From positions 11,640,001 through 11,704,000 of the forward strand of contig JAPFBL010000084.1 in NCBI GenBank assembly GCA_026182355.1: a DNA stretch of 64,000 bases, written 5' to 3'. Both the position numbers and the translations under genes were made by a program. Positions within the stretch are counted from its first letter, which is position 1. Every line of letters begins with the position of its first letter. The DNA is from Hermatobates lingyangjiaoensis. Its lineage: Eukaryota > Arthropoda > Insecta > Hemiptera > Hermatobatidae. Below the pieces are notes generated by a model that ran no database searches, was not told the DNA's origin, and saw only the letters and a list, made by a program, of their open reading frames with translations. Positions 46,997-57,182 of this stretch are shown in pieces.

Positions 46997-47104
46997 GTAG
47001 CCTTAATAAATGTTGTTCATATTAAAGATAATGTGTGCACTCTGCCTACAAGTATATTGGCACAATATTTAAAACAAGCTAATGGCCAATTGTCGTGCCT
47101 TAAG
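46997..47104 (+). CDS. CGRRF1: CGRRF1-like RING E3 ligase, fourth visible coding exon
   Basis: A strong acceptor (TATTTTTTTAG, ending 46996) and donor GTAAAA bracket exactly 36 codons, phase 0 to phase 0: VALINVVHIKDNVCTLPTSI, LAQYLKQANGQLSCLK. The pattern V-x-V-I/V-H-I..L-x-x-Y-L..GQ-x-x-x-LK is what I recall of vertebrate CGRRF1 just before its variable linker (MVSVIHIPD..ILYQYLLLAQGQFHDLK). The match in both sequence and spacing makes this one of the more secure exons. The intron to the next exon (5.2 kb) holds an R1 copy and a mariner. Confidence 0.85.
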
Positions 47105-47270
47105 GTAAAATATATACTCCTTAAATGAATGTAATTGCTTTTCTGTTTATTTTTTACATATATATTTTTGATTTCGTTATGAAAATTTATGGATTTACAG
47201 AAGTAGCCACCAAAATATTTACTTATTATATATTATTATAATTGTTAAGCAAATTGATATTGCATTATGT

Positions 47271-49411
47271 TTACTTTACTATAAGTAAAGTATAGTGATC
47301 ATGAAAAAAATCGATCTCGAGATTTTGACGGAATTACATGTTTTGAGGTCCCAGAAGTCGTTTTATGAAGTTTTTTCGATGATGTCTGTGTGTGTGTGTG
47401 GGTGGGTGAGTGTGTTAGCATTGCTTGTTACCATGCTACGGTCCAGAATCTTTGATGGATCAAGTTGATATTTTACACAAAAATGGGCCCCATAGGAAAG
47501 AAGATCCCTATTGTTTGGGAAGAATTATGCATGATTGGAAAGTCATTTTTTTGCCAAAAACCGTTTTTTTTTAAGACATTTATTTCTCCTAAACTGATAA
47601 CCCTAGAGTTTTGAAATTTTGACATTATCTTTGAGGTTACAAATGCAACAAACGAAAAATATATTCAGAATTTTAAAACAACGGGAAATAATTTTTTTTC
47701 ACTAAAATGTAAAAATTTTGACTTTTAATTCAATCTTAAACCTTGTGAGAGCGACACAAGTCATACTGTTTGACGGATCAAAATGAAACTATGCCTAAAA
47801 ATAGAACATTATATGAAGAATGAGTTGAGATATTTTTTTCACAAAACTACGTTCGCTAAAGGGGCATTACAGTACGATTTCTGTATTCAGAAAATGTTTT
47901 TTTGACGCTAAATGGCTCATTAAAAAATAATGAAAATTTGACCAAAAATGGAACGAAAAATTAGCAATTCATAAAAAAAAAATCTGGAGTGGCCTACACT
48001 CAACTTTACTATAAGTAACTTAATATCAAATTTCTTGAGTATATAACACATAACGTCTCATTTAAGCATAACGTAAACATCTAAATGGGATATGATTATT
48101 AGTCTTTCATTCCTGAGGTAGTACAGATAGTGATTGAAGGACATATCAATATATAAGCTTATTTTTATACATCACACAGCTGATGCAAATATTTTCATTA
48201 GTATAACTACAGCAGTATAACATTTTTGAAAAACCAAAGTGAACATTTCTTGAAACGAAATATTTTCCTACATGAAGAGAAAACATGAAAAGAGAACATG
48301 GCTTTTGTTCCAATAGCCAGTGGATGTCTTACATCGTTTACTTGACATCCTTCTACATTGAATATTAAAGTAAAATTTTCAAATTTAAAACAGGAAAATA
48401 CCCTTATTTTCTCTTAAAAACATCATAAACAGCGAAGAAACTGTTGTTTTAAGGTGGTTTATAATTAAAGATGTACGATAATTACATAAAAAAAATTCAT
48501 GAAGTTTCAATTACGGGAAAGAGCAATAACGCTATAAAAATTGTTTGTTTATCTTAGACTAAGAGATCACCTGCTATACTTGTGGAATTTTTTATATCTT
48601 TTTACATTGTTTACATTGACTTAGAAATTTTTTGAGCGAATCCACTGAGATAAAGTTGATATTTATAAAGGAACAATTTAAAATGTTTATTGACTTATAT
48701 GAGATGTAAGAGGAATAATATTGTGCAGGAAAATGATAACACTCACTCAGAAAAAATTCGTATATATGTTATTTGACAAAGGGGAAGGAAAATGATCTTA
48801 TTAAATACTAAGAAGCCATAAAATTCCCATTATAATAATTCTGTAAAAACCAAAAATGTAAAAGATAATTCAAAATTGAAATCTTTCGTTTAGAGATTAA
48901 TAAATGTAATTATCGTACATCTTTAATTATAAACCACCTTAAAACAACATTTTGTTCGCTGTTTATGATGTTTTTCAGAGAAAATAAGGGTATTTTCCTG
49001 TTTTATATTTGGAAATTTAACTTTGATATTCAATGTAGAAGGATGTCAAGTAAACGATGGAAGACATCCACTGGCTATTGGAACAAAAGCCATGTTCTCT
49101 TTTCGTGTTTTCTCTTCATGTAGGAAAATATTTCGTTTCAAGAAATGTTCACTTTGGTTTTTCAAAAATGTTATTACTGCTGTAGTTATACTAATGAAAA
49201 TATTTGCATCAGCTGTGTGATGTATAAAAATAAGCTTATATATTGATATGTCCTTCAATCACTATCTGTACTACCTCAGGAATGAAAGACTAATAATCAT
49301 ATCCCATTTAGATGTTTAAGTTTAGATGTTATGCTTAAATGAGACGTTATGTGTTATATACTCAAGAAATTTGATATTAAGTTACTTATAGTAAAGTTTA
49401 ATTTCACTCCA
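47271..49411 (+). repeat. R1 repeat, forward copy 5, with an internal inverted insertion
   Basis: The left end is TTTACTTTACTATAAGTAAAGTATAGTGATC and the right end CTTATAGTAAAGTTTAATTTCACTCCAGATTTT. R1 order is kept except that 47980-48488 is an inverted copy of the R1 3' quarter. After that, R1 resumes at TTCATGAAGTTTCAATTACG. The segment with 'ccatggcatgatggatttg' through 'ggctttgacttcgatttgag' is missing at about 48722. The reading frames are non-coding. Confidence 0.85.
47980..48488 (-). repeat. Inverted R1 3' segment nested in R1 copy 5
   Basis: It reads ATCTGGAGTGGCCTACACTC through to AAGATGTACGATAATTACAT, i.e. the R1 3' end in reverse. It is flanked by CATAAAAAAAA on both sides (about 47968-47980 and 48484-48494), a probable target duplication. 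It shares with 48890-49400 variants not seen in other copies (AACCACCTTAAAAC, TTCGCTGTTTATGATG, and the extra CGTGTTTTCTCTTCATGTAG). Confidence 0.8.
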
Positions 49412-49414
49412 GAT

Positions 49415-50929
49415 TTTTTTTAATTTCATATTGTAATTGCTACCATTCTCGAAAATTTTGTAAAACACTTTTTTGATGTGGTTAATATTTATTAACTTCA
49501 CATCAGATGAGAATTATCAATTACTAAAGCTACTAATTTTGTTTTATATTTGCTTTGCAATGTGTAAAGCATTGATTCGGCTGGAACTATTTCAATGATT
49601 TTCTTTTGAATTGGTAATGATTCATGGCATGATGTTACGTGATGTTTCATTATTGTATAAGATCCTCAGAGACCACTCAACAGTCGAATTTGATGAAGTG
49701 CTTTAGTATCTTTGACATACTTAACAAGGGTCATGTAGAAAGAAAACGCCACCATCCTCTCTTGATCAGTGTGTTTTGGATCATCCATCCTCAAAAGTCG
49801 TTATCGACGTTATATGTGCCTTCTTTGCGTTCTATGAAGAAGTGGCTTTTCTAACTGTGACAGCACATATGTGAACCATAAACTCTTTAGTGGCATAAAA
49901 TTATGCCGTGTGTTTACTTACACCTTGAAGGATCAAGTACTAACTTGATTCTTAGAAGGGGTTTCATAAAAAATGTTCATAATAAAAGTTACATTCAGTA
50001 GGGATCTCTATCGATTATTTTGAATCATTCATGCTGGAAAGGGTAGCTTTCCACAACCATCTGAGAGATGGTGTGCTCAAGTTGTGCAATCGCTTGAAAA
50101 AATCATGTTATTGTTAGATTTCAACTCTAACTTTCTTTTGTTCTAGCAGTTAACACATCAATCTTTCGGATCATATTTGATTCCTATTATTAGGGGAAAA
50201 AACAATTCCTACAAAAGAAATGGATATTAGGCTTAATAGCGTAAGATGTGTAACATTTTTTTTAATTAAAATAGGATTCCTATATTTAGAACTTCTGTAA
50301 CATCATAGCGGTAATTTTTAGTTAAACTGTTTCATGTTATTTTTATTCCACCCATATTAATATATTTAATTTAACCACGTGAACGGCTTTTAGTTTAAAT
50401 CACTTCCACTACAATTTATTTTCCATTCTTTGTGCTACTTAATTCAATGTTTATCATTTTGAATAGCCTAATAATGAAGTTAATAAATACAGTGGCATAA
50501 GTTTATAAAGATACTATTGGAGTGAGATATTCATGTAAATGATAAATCAATAAATAATGTTAAGTTAGTACTCGGCTCAGTTATCGCACAGGTAGGTATG
50601 GATAGGATAAAAGGTACAACTACTTTGGTGATGTGTTTTATATTTCCTTGAAGAGCCCTATTGATGAAGTAGGCGATCACTTTTGAAGTAACGCATTTAA
50701 GGAATTTCAAAGTTTAAACTATATTGCAGGTGTGCTAGCATCAATTTCGTAATTTACTTTTTATATGACAAGACCATGTCTTTTCTTTCTATAGCCTTTT
50801 CTATATTTGATTTCAGTTTATCTTCTCTGAGTATTATTTGTAGGTTCAGCAGAATTAATTATCATTTCATATTTCTTTATGCATGTTAATTATCATTCTT
50901 TTGTGAATAAAATTCATAGAGGTCAATCA
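49415..50929. other. Intronic stretch without recognised features
   Basis: The frame at 49639-49854 has no known match. AT-rich, no repeats recognised. Confidence 0.4.
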
Positions 50930-50931
50930 TA

Positions 50932-52151
50932 CGAGGGTGGTTTGATAAGTCCGTGACTTTTTTAATAAAACAAAATTTTTTTGGCAAAGAAACATTTTAT
51001 TTTTCTACATAGTCACGTTTTAGCTCGATACATTTAGTCCAGCGTTTTTCTGATTTTGTTATTCCCTCCAAATAATACGTTTTCTCAAAGCTCTCAAAAT
51101 ACTCGTTTGTTTCGGTAATGACTTGTTCATTCGACTCAAATCTCTTACCGCCCAGCCATTTCTTTAGGTTTGGAAACAGAAAATAGTCGCAGGGGCTAAA
51201 TCAGGAGGATATGCTGGATGAGGTAGCAGTTCGTATCTCAATTCGTGGATTTTGGCCATTGTGACTAGACAAGTGTGCACACGTGTATTGTCTTGATGGA
51301 AGAGCACTTTCTTCTTTTCCAAATGCGGCCGTTTTTGCTTCAAATCAACGTCGAATCTGTTCGAAAGCTTTGAATAATATTTGCCGGTGATCGTTTTTCC
51401 TTTCTCGAGGTAATCGATGTGAATGACACCACGTGCATCCCAAAAACTGTGGTCATGACCTTGTTGGCTGACAGACTCTGTTTGGCTTTCTTTGATCTAC
51501 GATCGCCCACAGTAACAAAATCGCGCAAAAATTCGACCGGATTACGTCTGAACATCTGTAAACACTCTTTTGAAGTGGTTAGACGATTGGCTTATGGTCA
51601 AGTGTGAGCAATCGCGGCACCCATCTCGCGGAGAGTTTTTTCATGTCCAAATATTTGTGTAAAATATTATGTTCAGTTGAGATGCCTGCAGCATAAGCCA
51701 ACTCTCGCACTTTCATTCTCCGCTCATCCATTATCATTTCATGGATTTTATCGACGATTTCCGGCGTGATCACTTCTTTTGGTCGACCTGAACGTTCGGC
51801 GTCACTAGTGCTGGTACGACCACAACGGAACTCTGTAAACCACTTCTTAACCATTGAAATTGATGGTGTCAAGTCCCCGTAGTATTTATCAAGTCTTTCC
51901 TTAGTTTCAGTGGTGGTTTTTTTACGTAAAAAGTAATGCTTAATCAGCACACGAAATTCACTTTTTTCCATTTTCGTAAAAATACACGAGGTTGTCTGCT
52001 TTGAATGACTATCAAACACCGACTGCACGTGGTAGCTGACTCATAATTAGATAGTTGTCCACTAATAGATTACATATGACGGCAGCACTATTACTTTTGG
52101 AGTAACTGCGCGGGAAATTCAAAAAGTCACTGACTTATAAATCCGCCCTCT
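50932..52151 (-). mobile_element. Mariner element, second family
   Basis: The terminal repeats CGAGGGTGGTTTGATAAGTC and, on the other strand, AGAGGGCGGATTTATAAGTC are imperfect TIRs about 1.22 kb apart, with TA outside each (50930-50931, 52152-52153). The transposase sequence differs from that of the element at 5035-5957 and represents another mariner subfamily. It lies in the intron directly before the RING exon. Confidence 0.92.
50985..52000 (-). pseudogene. Mariner transposase, frameshifted
   Basis: Start at 51970 (MEKSEFRVLIKHYFLRKKTT), then VKKWFTEFRCGRTSTSDAER and SGRPKEVITP, the N-terminal mariner domain. MKVRELAYAAGIS and KLSARWVPRLLT follow. In the next frame RRNPVEFLRDFVTVGD jumps to KKAKQSLSANKVMTTVF, so the segment with the first catalytic Asp (VDETW in relatives) is deleted. 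The second Asp survives in VLFHQDNTRVHTC on this strand (about 51310-51270), and the third region (YPPDLAP, about 51215) is frameshifted. The enzyme is dead. Confidence 0.88.
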
Positions 52152-52286
52152 TATATTAGTACTTTTTTATAAAACTTTTAAGATGAATTAATTATTTAAA
52201 AAAAATCTTTTTAAATTCAGTTTACGTGGTTACAACAATTTCAAGCATAAAATACTTACTTAATAACAGTATAATGTATTTTTTAG

Positions 52287-52471
52287 CAACTTTATTTAGC
52301 TACGGCGAACCCTTTGACTTACGATTCATCCAGTTATGAAATTGTGGATGGAACTGAACAGCTTTGTGTAGTATGCCAGTACTACCCATTGTCAAGGGCA
52401 CTTCTGCCTTGCAGGCATACTTGCGTTTGTGCTGCTTGCTTTGGAAAATTAGATTCCTGTCCCATGTGCAG
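52287..52471 (+). CDS. CGRRF1: CGRRF1-like RING E3 ligase, RING-finger exon
   Basis: The acceptor ATTTTTTAG ends at 52286 and the donor AG|GTAGTA follows 52471 (phase 0 in, phase 2 out). The exon reads QLYLATANPLTYDSSSYEIV, a short linker, then a C3HC4 RING: LCVVC, PCRHTCVCAAC and DSCPMC. Spacing is C-x2-C-x11-C-x-H-x3-C-x2-C-x6-C-x2-C, that of the CGRRF1/MULAN/IAP type of RING-HC. All eight zinc ligands are present. LPCRHTC-x-C and CPMCR are signature words of CGRRF1. In vertebrates the protein is an ER-anchored ubiquitin ligase; a similar role here is inferred. Confidence 0.92.
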
Positions 52472-53188
52472 GTAGTAACCTTCTTTATTTTGGTCATACT
52501 AACTATTTCAGATCAAGTAAATATTACTTTTATATCCTTATTTCATTGTTCCTTATTATAACTTACGTTCATTTATGTTTTATTACTGCATGCTCAAGAA
52601 GGTTGAATGTGCAAATTGTTCGGCTGTCATACGTAACCATTTCAGTTTATTTTTTTTTTTATATTTTTGCATACCGAATATCCTCACTTGAATCTCGCAT
52701 TGGTTTATTCATTCAGTTATTTATAAATAAAACAAGTACCGCTTTATTAGTTCTGTTTAGTTATAAATTAATATGTGGTTCATGATAAAAAAAACTAATA
52801 GTTCAAGTTGATATTATTATCTTTTGTCCAGCTAAAACACTGCATATATTTTAGTTGTAGTGAAAACTAATACATTTTAAGTCTCTATGTTTGGATGATC
52901 CCATTATTTTACGTTGAATGTAGTTTTTGTATTTTTGTTTAAATTATTATCAATAAAATATTAATTGAAATTGAATAGTCACTTATTTAATTGTTCTAAT
53001 TAACTCTCTGTTATTGAGCTGTTACTTTTATGATAATTACATTGTGTATCTTAAATTAAGGATTGAAAACTCCAGAGTTCTTTTTTGTTTTCATTTAATA
53101 TAATTAGCATGGTTTAAATTATGACATTTTATTTATTCCTTGTGGTTACTATGTATTCCTAGTTCTTATACTTATTTGTTTGTTTCAG

Positions 53189-53333
53189 GAGTCCTATAAA
53201 ATCTTTCTTTTGCATCAGAGGAGAAGAATATTTACCCGATTATGAGAAGTCGGGTACAAACACAACAAAAATTGAACCCTTATCCCAGTGGTTTCAAGAC
53301 AGATTGACTGATTTTCTGGGATTTCAGCGGTGA
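53189..53333 (+). CDS. CGRRF1: CGRRF1-like RING E3 ligase, terminal coding exon
   Basis: The acceptor TTTGTTTGTTTCAG ends at 53188. The first base completes the Arg of CPMCR, then SPIKSFFCIRGEEYLPDYEK, SGTNTTKIEPLSQWFQDRLT and DFLGFQR follow, with TGA at 53331-53333. The split Arg codon (AG|G) fits the previous donor exactly. Vertebrate CGRRF1 also has a short tail after its RING but, as I recall, without this WFQDRLTDFLGF helix; this may be an invertebrate feature. The following sequence is the 3' UTR. Confidence 0.85.
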
Positions 53334-53790
53334 ATTTATTTAAAATGAGTCTATCCGGAAATTCAGATTTGAAATCACAGTTAAATGTGACATTAAAGAT
53401 ATAAAAGTCTAATTTTGTATAATTTATCTGAGATAAACATAAAATCATGTTGTTCTATTTAAATCTACCACTTCCGTTGGCTAATATTAACATTTTAGTG
53501 AATACTAGAATCATCTTTAAACTTATTCATGACACAACTCTCAGGGAATAAGTGTACTCCTATGAGGTGATTCTAGTGTCTGTCCAGCTTCATTGGATGA
53601 CTTTGTCAAAACGATGCATAACTAATCTAAAGTGTTTAAATCTTTATTAATTATGCAGTTAATCTTTCCTTTTTGGTAATATAATCATTTTTTTTAATAT
53701 TAATTTATTGACGGAAAAAAACAGTTACATGCATCAACCAATTGGCTCTTTTAAGATTCAAATACCTCTTAAAATAAATATAAAATTGCA
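53334..53790 (+). promoter_or_regulatory. Probable 3' UTR with candidate poly(A) signal
   Basis: The first AATAAA after the stop codon is at 53773-53778, about 440 bp downstream. AT-rich, non-coding. The actual cleavage site cannot be fixed from sequence alone; later signals (for example near 54523) are alternatives. Confidence 0.45.
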
Positions 53791-55036
53791 ATCATGTGAT
53801 ATATACTATAAATTTACTCTTAATTTAAGTTCATGTTCAGGAGCTTTATGTTGTTTAAAGTGACTTGTATGTAGTTAATTATTTAAATTTAACAAAACGT
53901 AGTTAAATTACTTTCATAAATTCTAGATTCATATCTTCTCACAGAAGTCTGTTAACTTGTTAAAAGTATTGTCTTTGAGGATTTATTTATCTATGTTTTA
54001 AGAAATCCTCGTTGTTTGTAAAAGATTATTTTTTCATTTCTCATTTCCTCGGAGTACAGTGTTGATATCAGATATTCATTATAGACGAACAACATTTTTA
54101 TCATATGAAATAAGACATTTTTTATGAATGGTCTTCAGAGTAATAGATGAAAATTTTATTACATATCTCTAAGTGTTATCCTTCTTCGACTGGAAGGTCC
54201 TAATAAGTTTTTATCATATTAAGTAACGTTATACGAGTCTATTTATGACATTAAAATATATCATGATTATTATTACATTATTATAATTAAAGGGGTGAAT
54301 ATTCTATATACCTTGTTTATGGCTGCGTGTTATTAAAGACATGAGAATACTCAATTACCTTAATTTATTTTTTCGCGAACCTCTGCAATTCTAATGCTTA
54401 TGTGAACTGGTATATATAGAGTTTGCTTTGAAGCACAATAAACTAAATGTTGTGGTATTGAATCCTTTTACGCAATCTAAAGGTTTCGAACAAGCAATGT
54501 TCTTGTCAAACTAAATTTAAAATAAACATGACAAGTAACAATATCAGAGTATAATTAAGTTTGAGATTTAAAATTCGAAAATGGTTAATACTTACCTTCT
54601 AGGAAAGGAGATAGGATAATCACATGCGTTTAAGAGAGCAACTGAAATATGCATTTGGTGAAAGAAAGTAAAGTTAACCCCAAATTCTCTCCTTTTTATA
54701 ATTTGTATTTTATATTTAACTCCAAGAAGAACCAGTTCGACTAGACTAAGTCATGTTATTAATTTTAATACGTTTTAATATGATTTAAGGATTTTTTTAA
54801 AGAAACTAAAATTTAACTCTTTACTTTTTAAACGTTCTCATCACTTTATACGCGACTGCATTAATGTAATGAAGAAGAGATTATTATTAAAAGTAGAAGA
54901 GAATTATTCACTTAATAATCTGTATTGATTTATTTTAGTTGTTATACGTATTCCATCCATTCAGCCTCTTTAGTAACATTATTTTTATGTTATAATTTGT
55001 ATTGAATTCGATACTTGACCTGTGAAATGTTATCAC
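53791..55036. other. AT-rich stretch downstream of the gene
   Basis: No gene recognised. 54470-54540 contains TTTCGAACAAGCAATGTTCT, which on the - strand is a GAACA..TGTTC-GAAA arrangement like the 56.6-kb element without a good CUGANGA box; it is probably a PLE scrap. Confidence 0.4.
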
Positions 55037-55039
55037 ACA

Positions 55040-55040
<1 letters not shown>

Positions 55041-55084
<44 letters not shown>
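55041..55084. repeat. (TA)n microsatellite
   Basis: TA dinucleotide run of about 40 bp. Confidence 0.95.
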
Positions 55085-55087
<3 letters not shown>

Positions 55088-55219
55088 CACGAAAGAAATG
55101 TTTACGTCCAAGTAAATGTCAGTTGTAATTCTTGAATGTATATGTATCAAATAACTCGGTTCATTTCCGTGTTTTTTTTTGTCTTATTTAATGTTCTTAG
55201 AGACCACTTCATTTTGTTT

Positions 55220-55320
55220 TTAAATAAATATATATATCAAGGAAATTACCACTAAATTTAGTAATAGAAATAAAAAAAAGTTCTTTTAATACTTCTAGTG
55301 TTGATTTCCTTGATAATAGA
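55220..55320. repeat. Short inverted repeat
   Basis: ATCAAGGAAAT near 55227 and ATTTCCTTGAT near 55304 are complementary, with nearby CCACTA/TAGTG also pairing. A small foldback, origin unknown. Confidence 0.5.
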
Positions 55321-55324
55321 GTGA

Positions 55325-56557
55325 AGTGTGTTTATTGTGACACTTTTATATATATGTCACAATGAATACGTGAAAATATGAGTATATGAACTGTATGGAC
55401 TAGAAAGTTAGTTTTTCCTTAGTTAATGCATTTTATATGTGTTTATATGTTGACATAAACTTCTGTTTTCCCAATGTATGTGTATTCACCACCTATTTCT
55501 TCAGTCAAATATTGGTTTAATTAAATGAGAAGTTTTGAGATTCTTTTTCTTTGTTGGATTCTTTTACAAACTATAAAAAAGGGTAATTTGTTAATTCTGC
55601 TTTATACTTTATTTGTCATAAGATAAAAGAAAGACATTGATTTTATATTGTAGCAAGTTTGTAGGTTTAAGAAAGTTTATTTATGGGATCTTGTTTCTCA
55701 TCCAAAATATTTGATTTTGTGGAATTACTTGTTGGCTTCTGTTAGTTACTTCTCTCCTTTCTATTCAGTTAAATTTCATTGCAGTAATTGTTCTACCTAG
55801 TTAAATTATTTTATCTTAGACTATTCATCTTTTCCAATCATTATAGTTTAATCTAGTAATTAATTACCTTCAATCTCTTTAAAAATCCCTTGTATTTCGT
55901 AAGCAACTGATAGTCTCGCTATTCGATGCTCTTAAACGAATAAGAATACAATTTGAAGAATGTAAATGTGATAGATTTATTTATTTTTTCTTGTAACTGA
56001 GTTTCTAATTTTCGCAAAATGAAACTTGAAATACTATAGAGTCCGATGTTATTTTCCTCGTTCACTTAACGCACAGATGATAAATATTTAAAGGTTAGAT
56101 TCAGCTTGACATCTTTATTCTATAATGAATAGTTTGATTAGTCTGACAATTTTGGTTAACTTCGTTAAGCATGTAAGTATAATCTCTTTTAAACAACAAA
56201 TTAAATCACATTTATATACTAATGTAATCATTTCCACTGTTTCCGACCCATTAGATTCGTTTGGAGAAGTGATCTTGGTTCATGAGATATAAGTTGGGAA
56301 GTTTTAGTTGGTAGATGTTAAAAATTGTAAACGTTTTCCCTTTTTAGCTGAATATACTCGTAATATTATCAGTTAAACTTCTATTGGGCGTTTTAAACTT
56401 ATTGCCCTTATGTAACCTAATTCTTATGTGATCAGGACTTAAGTGATTACATCTGACGGCCACTTTCTTGTATTCTAATTTAGCTATTAGCATTAAAATG
56501 AAAACTATTAGTAAAGGGGTCAATTATGTGCATCAGTTATTATGTGGTATTTACTCA
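55325..56557. other. Unassigned AT-rich stretch
   Basis: Nothing recognised. Confidence 0.4.
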
Positions 56558-57182
56558 TTGTAGAGTAAAAAAGTTAATGAAATAGTCTCCACATATAGAA
56601 GATTAATGATATAAACAACGCTTTTCGAACAAGTAGTGTTCTTCTTCAGGCATAAAACTAAAAAAATATAATGATATTAGAGAGTTAGTTATCTATAGTA
56701 TATAATAAATGGTACCAAATAAAATAAGGAAACAGGGATGTACATTCCCAACGATGAGTGTCTGTGGTACAGCTGAGTAAAAATAGGATAGAAGTGTGTC
56801 GGGGTATGGAGTGTACATCTGTTCCATATTGGAAAGCAAGTAAATTTTTTTTTTTTTTCTAAACCATTTAGAGGAAAAAAATAACATATAAATGTATTTG
56901 CTTTCCAATATAAAACAGATGTACATTCCATCCCCACCCACTTCTATCCTATTTCTAGTCAGTTGTACCACAGTAGAACTGAAGTAAACAGTACTAGAAC
57001 AGTAAACTGTTTCCTTATTTTATTTTGTAGTATTTATTTTGTACTATAGATAACTCTGTGATGTCATTATGATTTTTTTTAGTTTTATACCTGAAGAAGA
57101 ACACTACGTGTTCGGAATACATTGTTTATATTATTAAACTTCTATATGTGGAGACTATTTCATTAGCCTTTTTACCCTACAA
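56558..57182. repeat. Large imperfect palindrome with hammerhead-like cores
   Basis: Two arms of about 280-300 bp (56558-56845 and about 56885-57182) are reverse complements with scattered mismatches and small indels: TAATGAAATAGTCTCCACAT at the left, ATGTGGAGACTATTTCATTA at the right. In the left arm, the - strand has CTGAAGA (56649-56643), a GAACA-CTACT-TGTTC helix, and GAAA (56626-56623) followed by AGCGTTG. In the right arm, the + strand has CTGAAGA (57091-57097), GAACACTACGTGTTC, but GGAA instead of GAAA. The centre is a poly-T/poly-A segment. No protein is encoded. Its build matches the PLE termini elsewhere in the window. Confidence 0.72.

Noticed and set aside
49639..49854. 71-codon frame before the second mariner
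   Set aside because: No motif, no homologous pattern and no splice phase compatible with the host gene.
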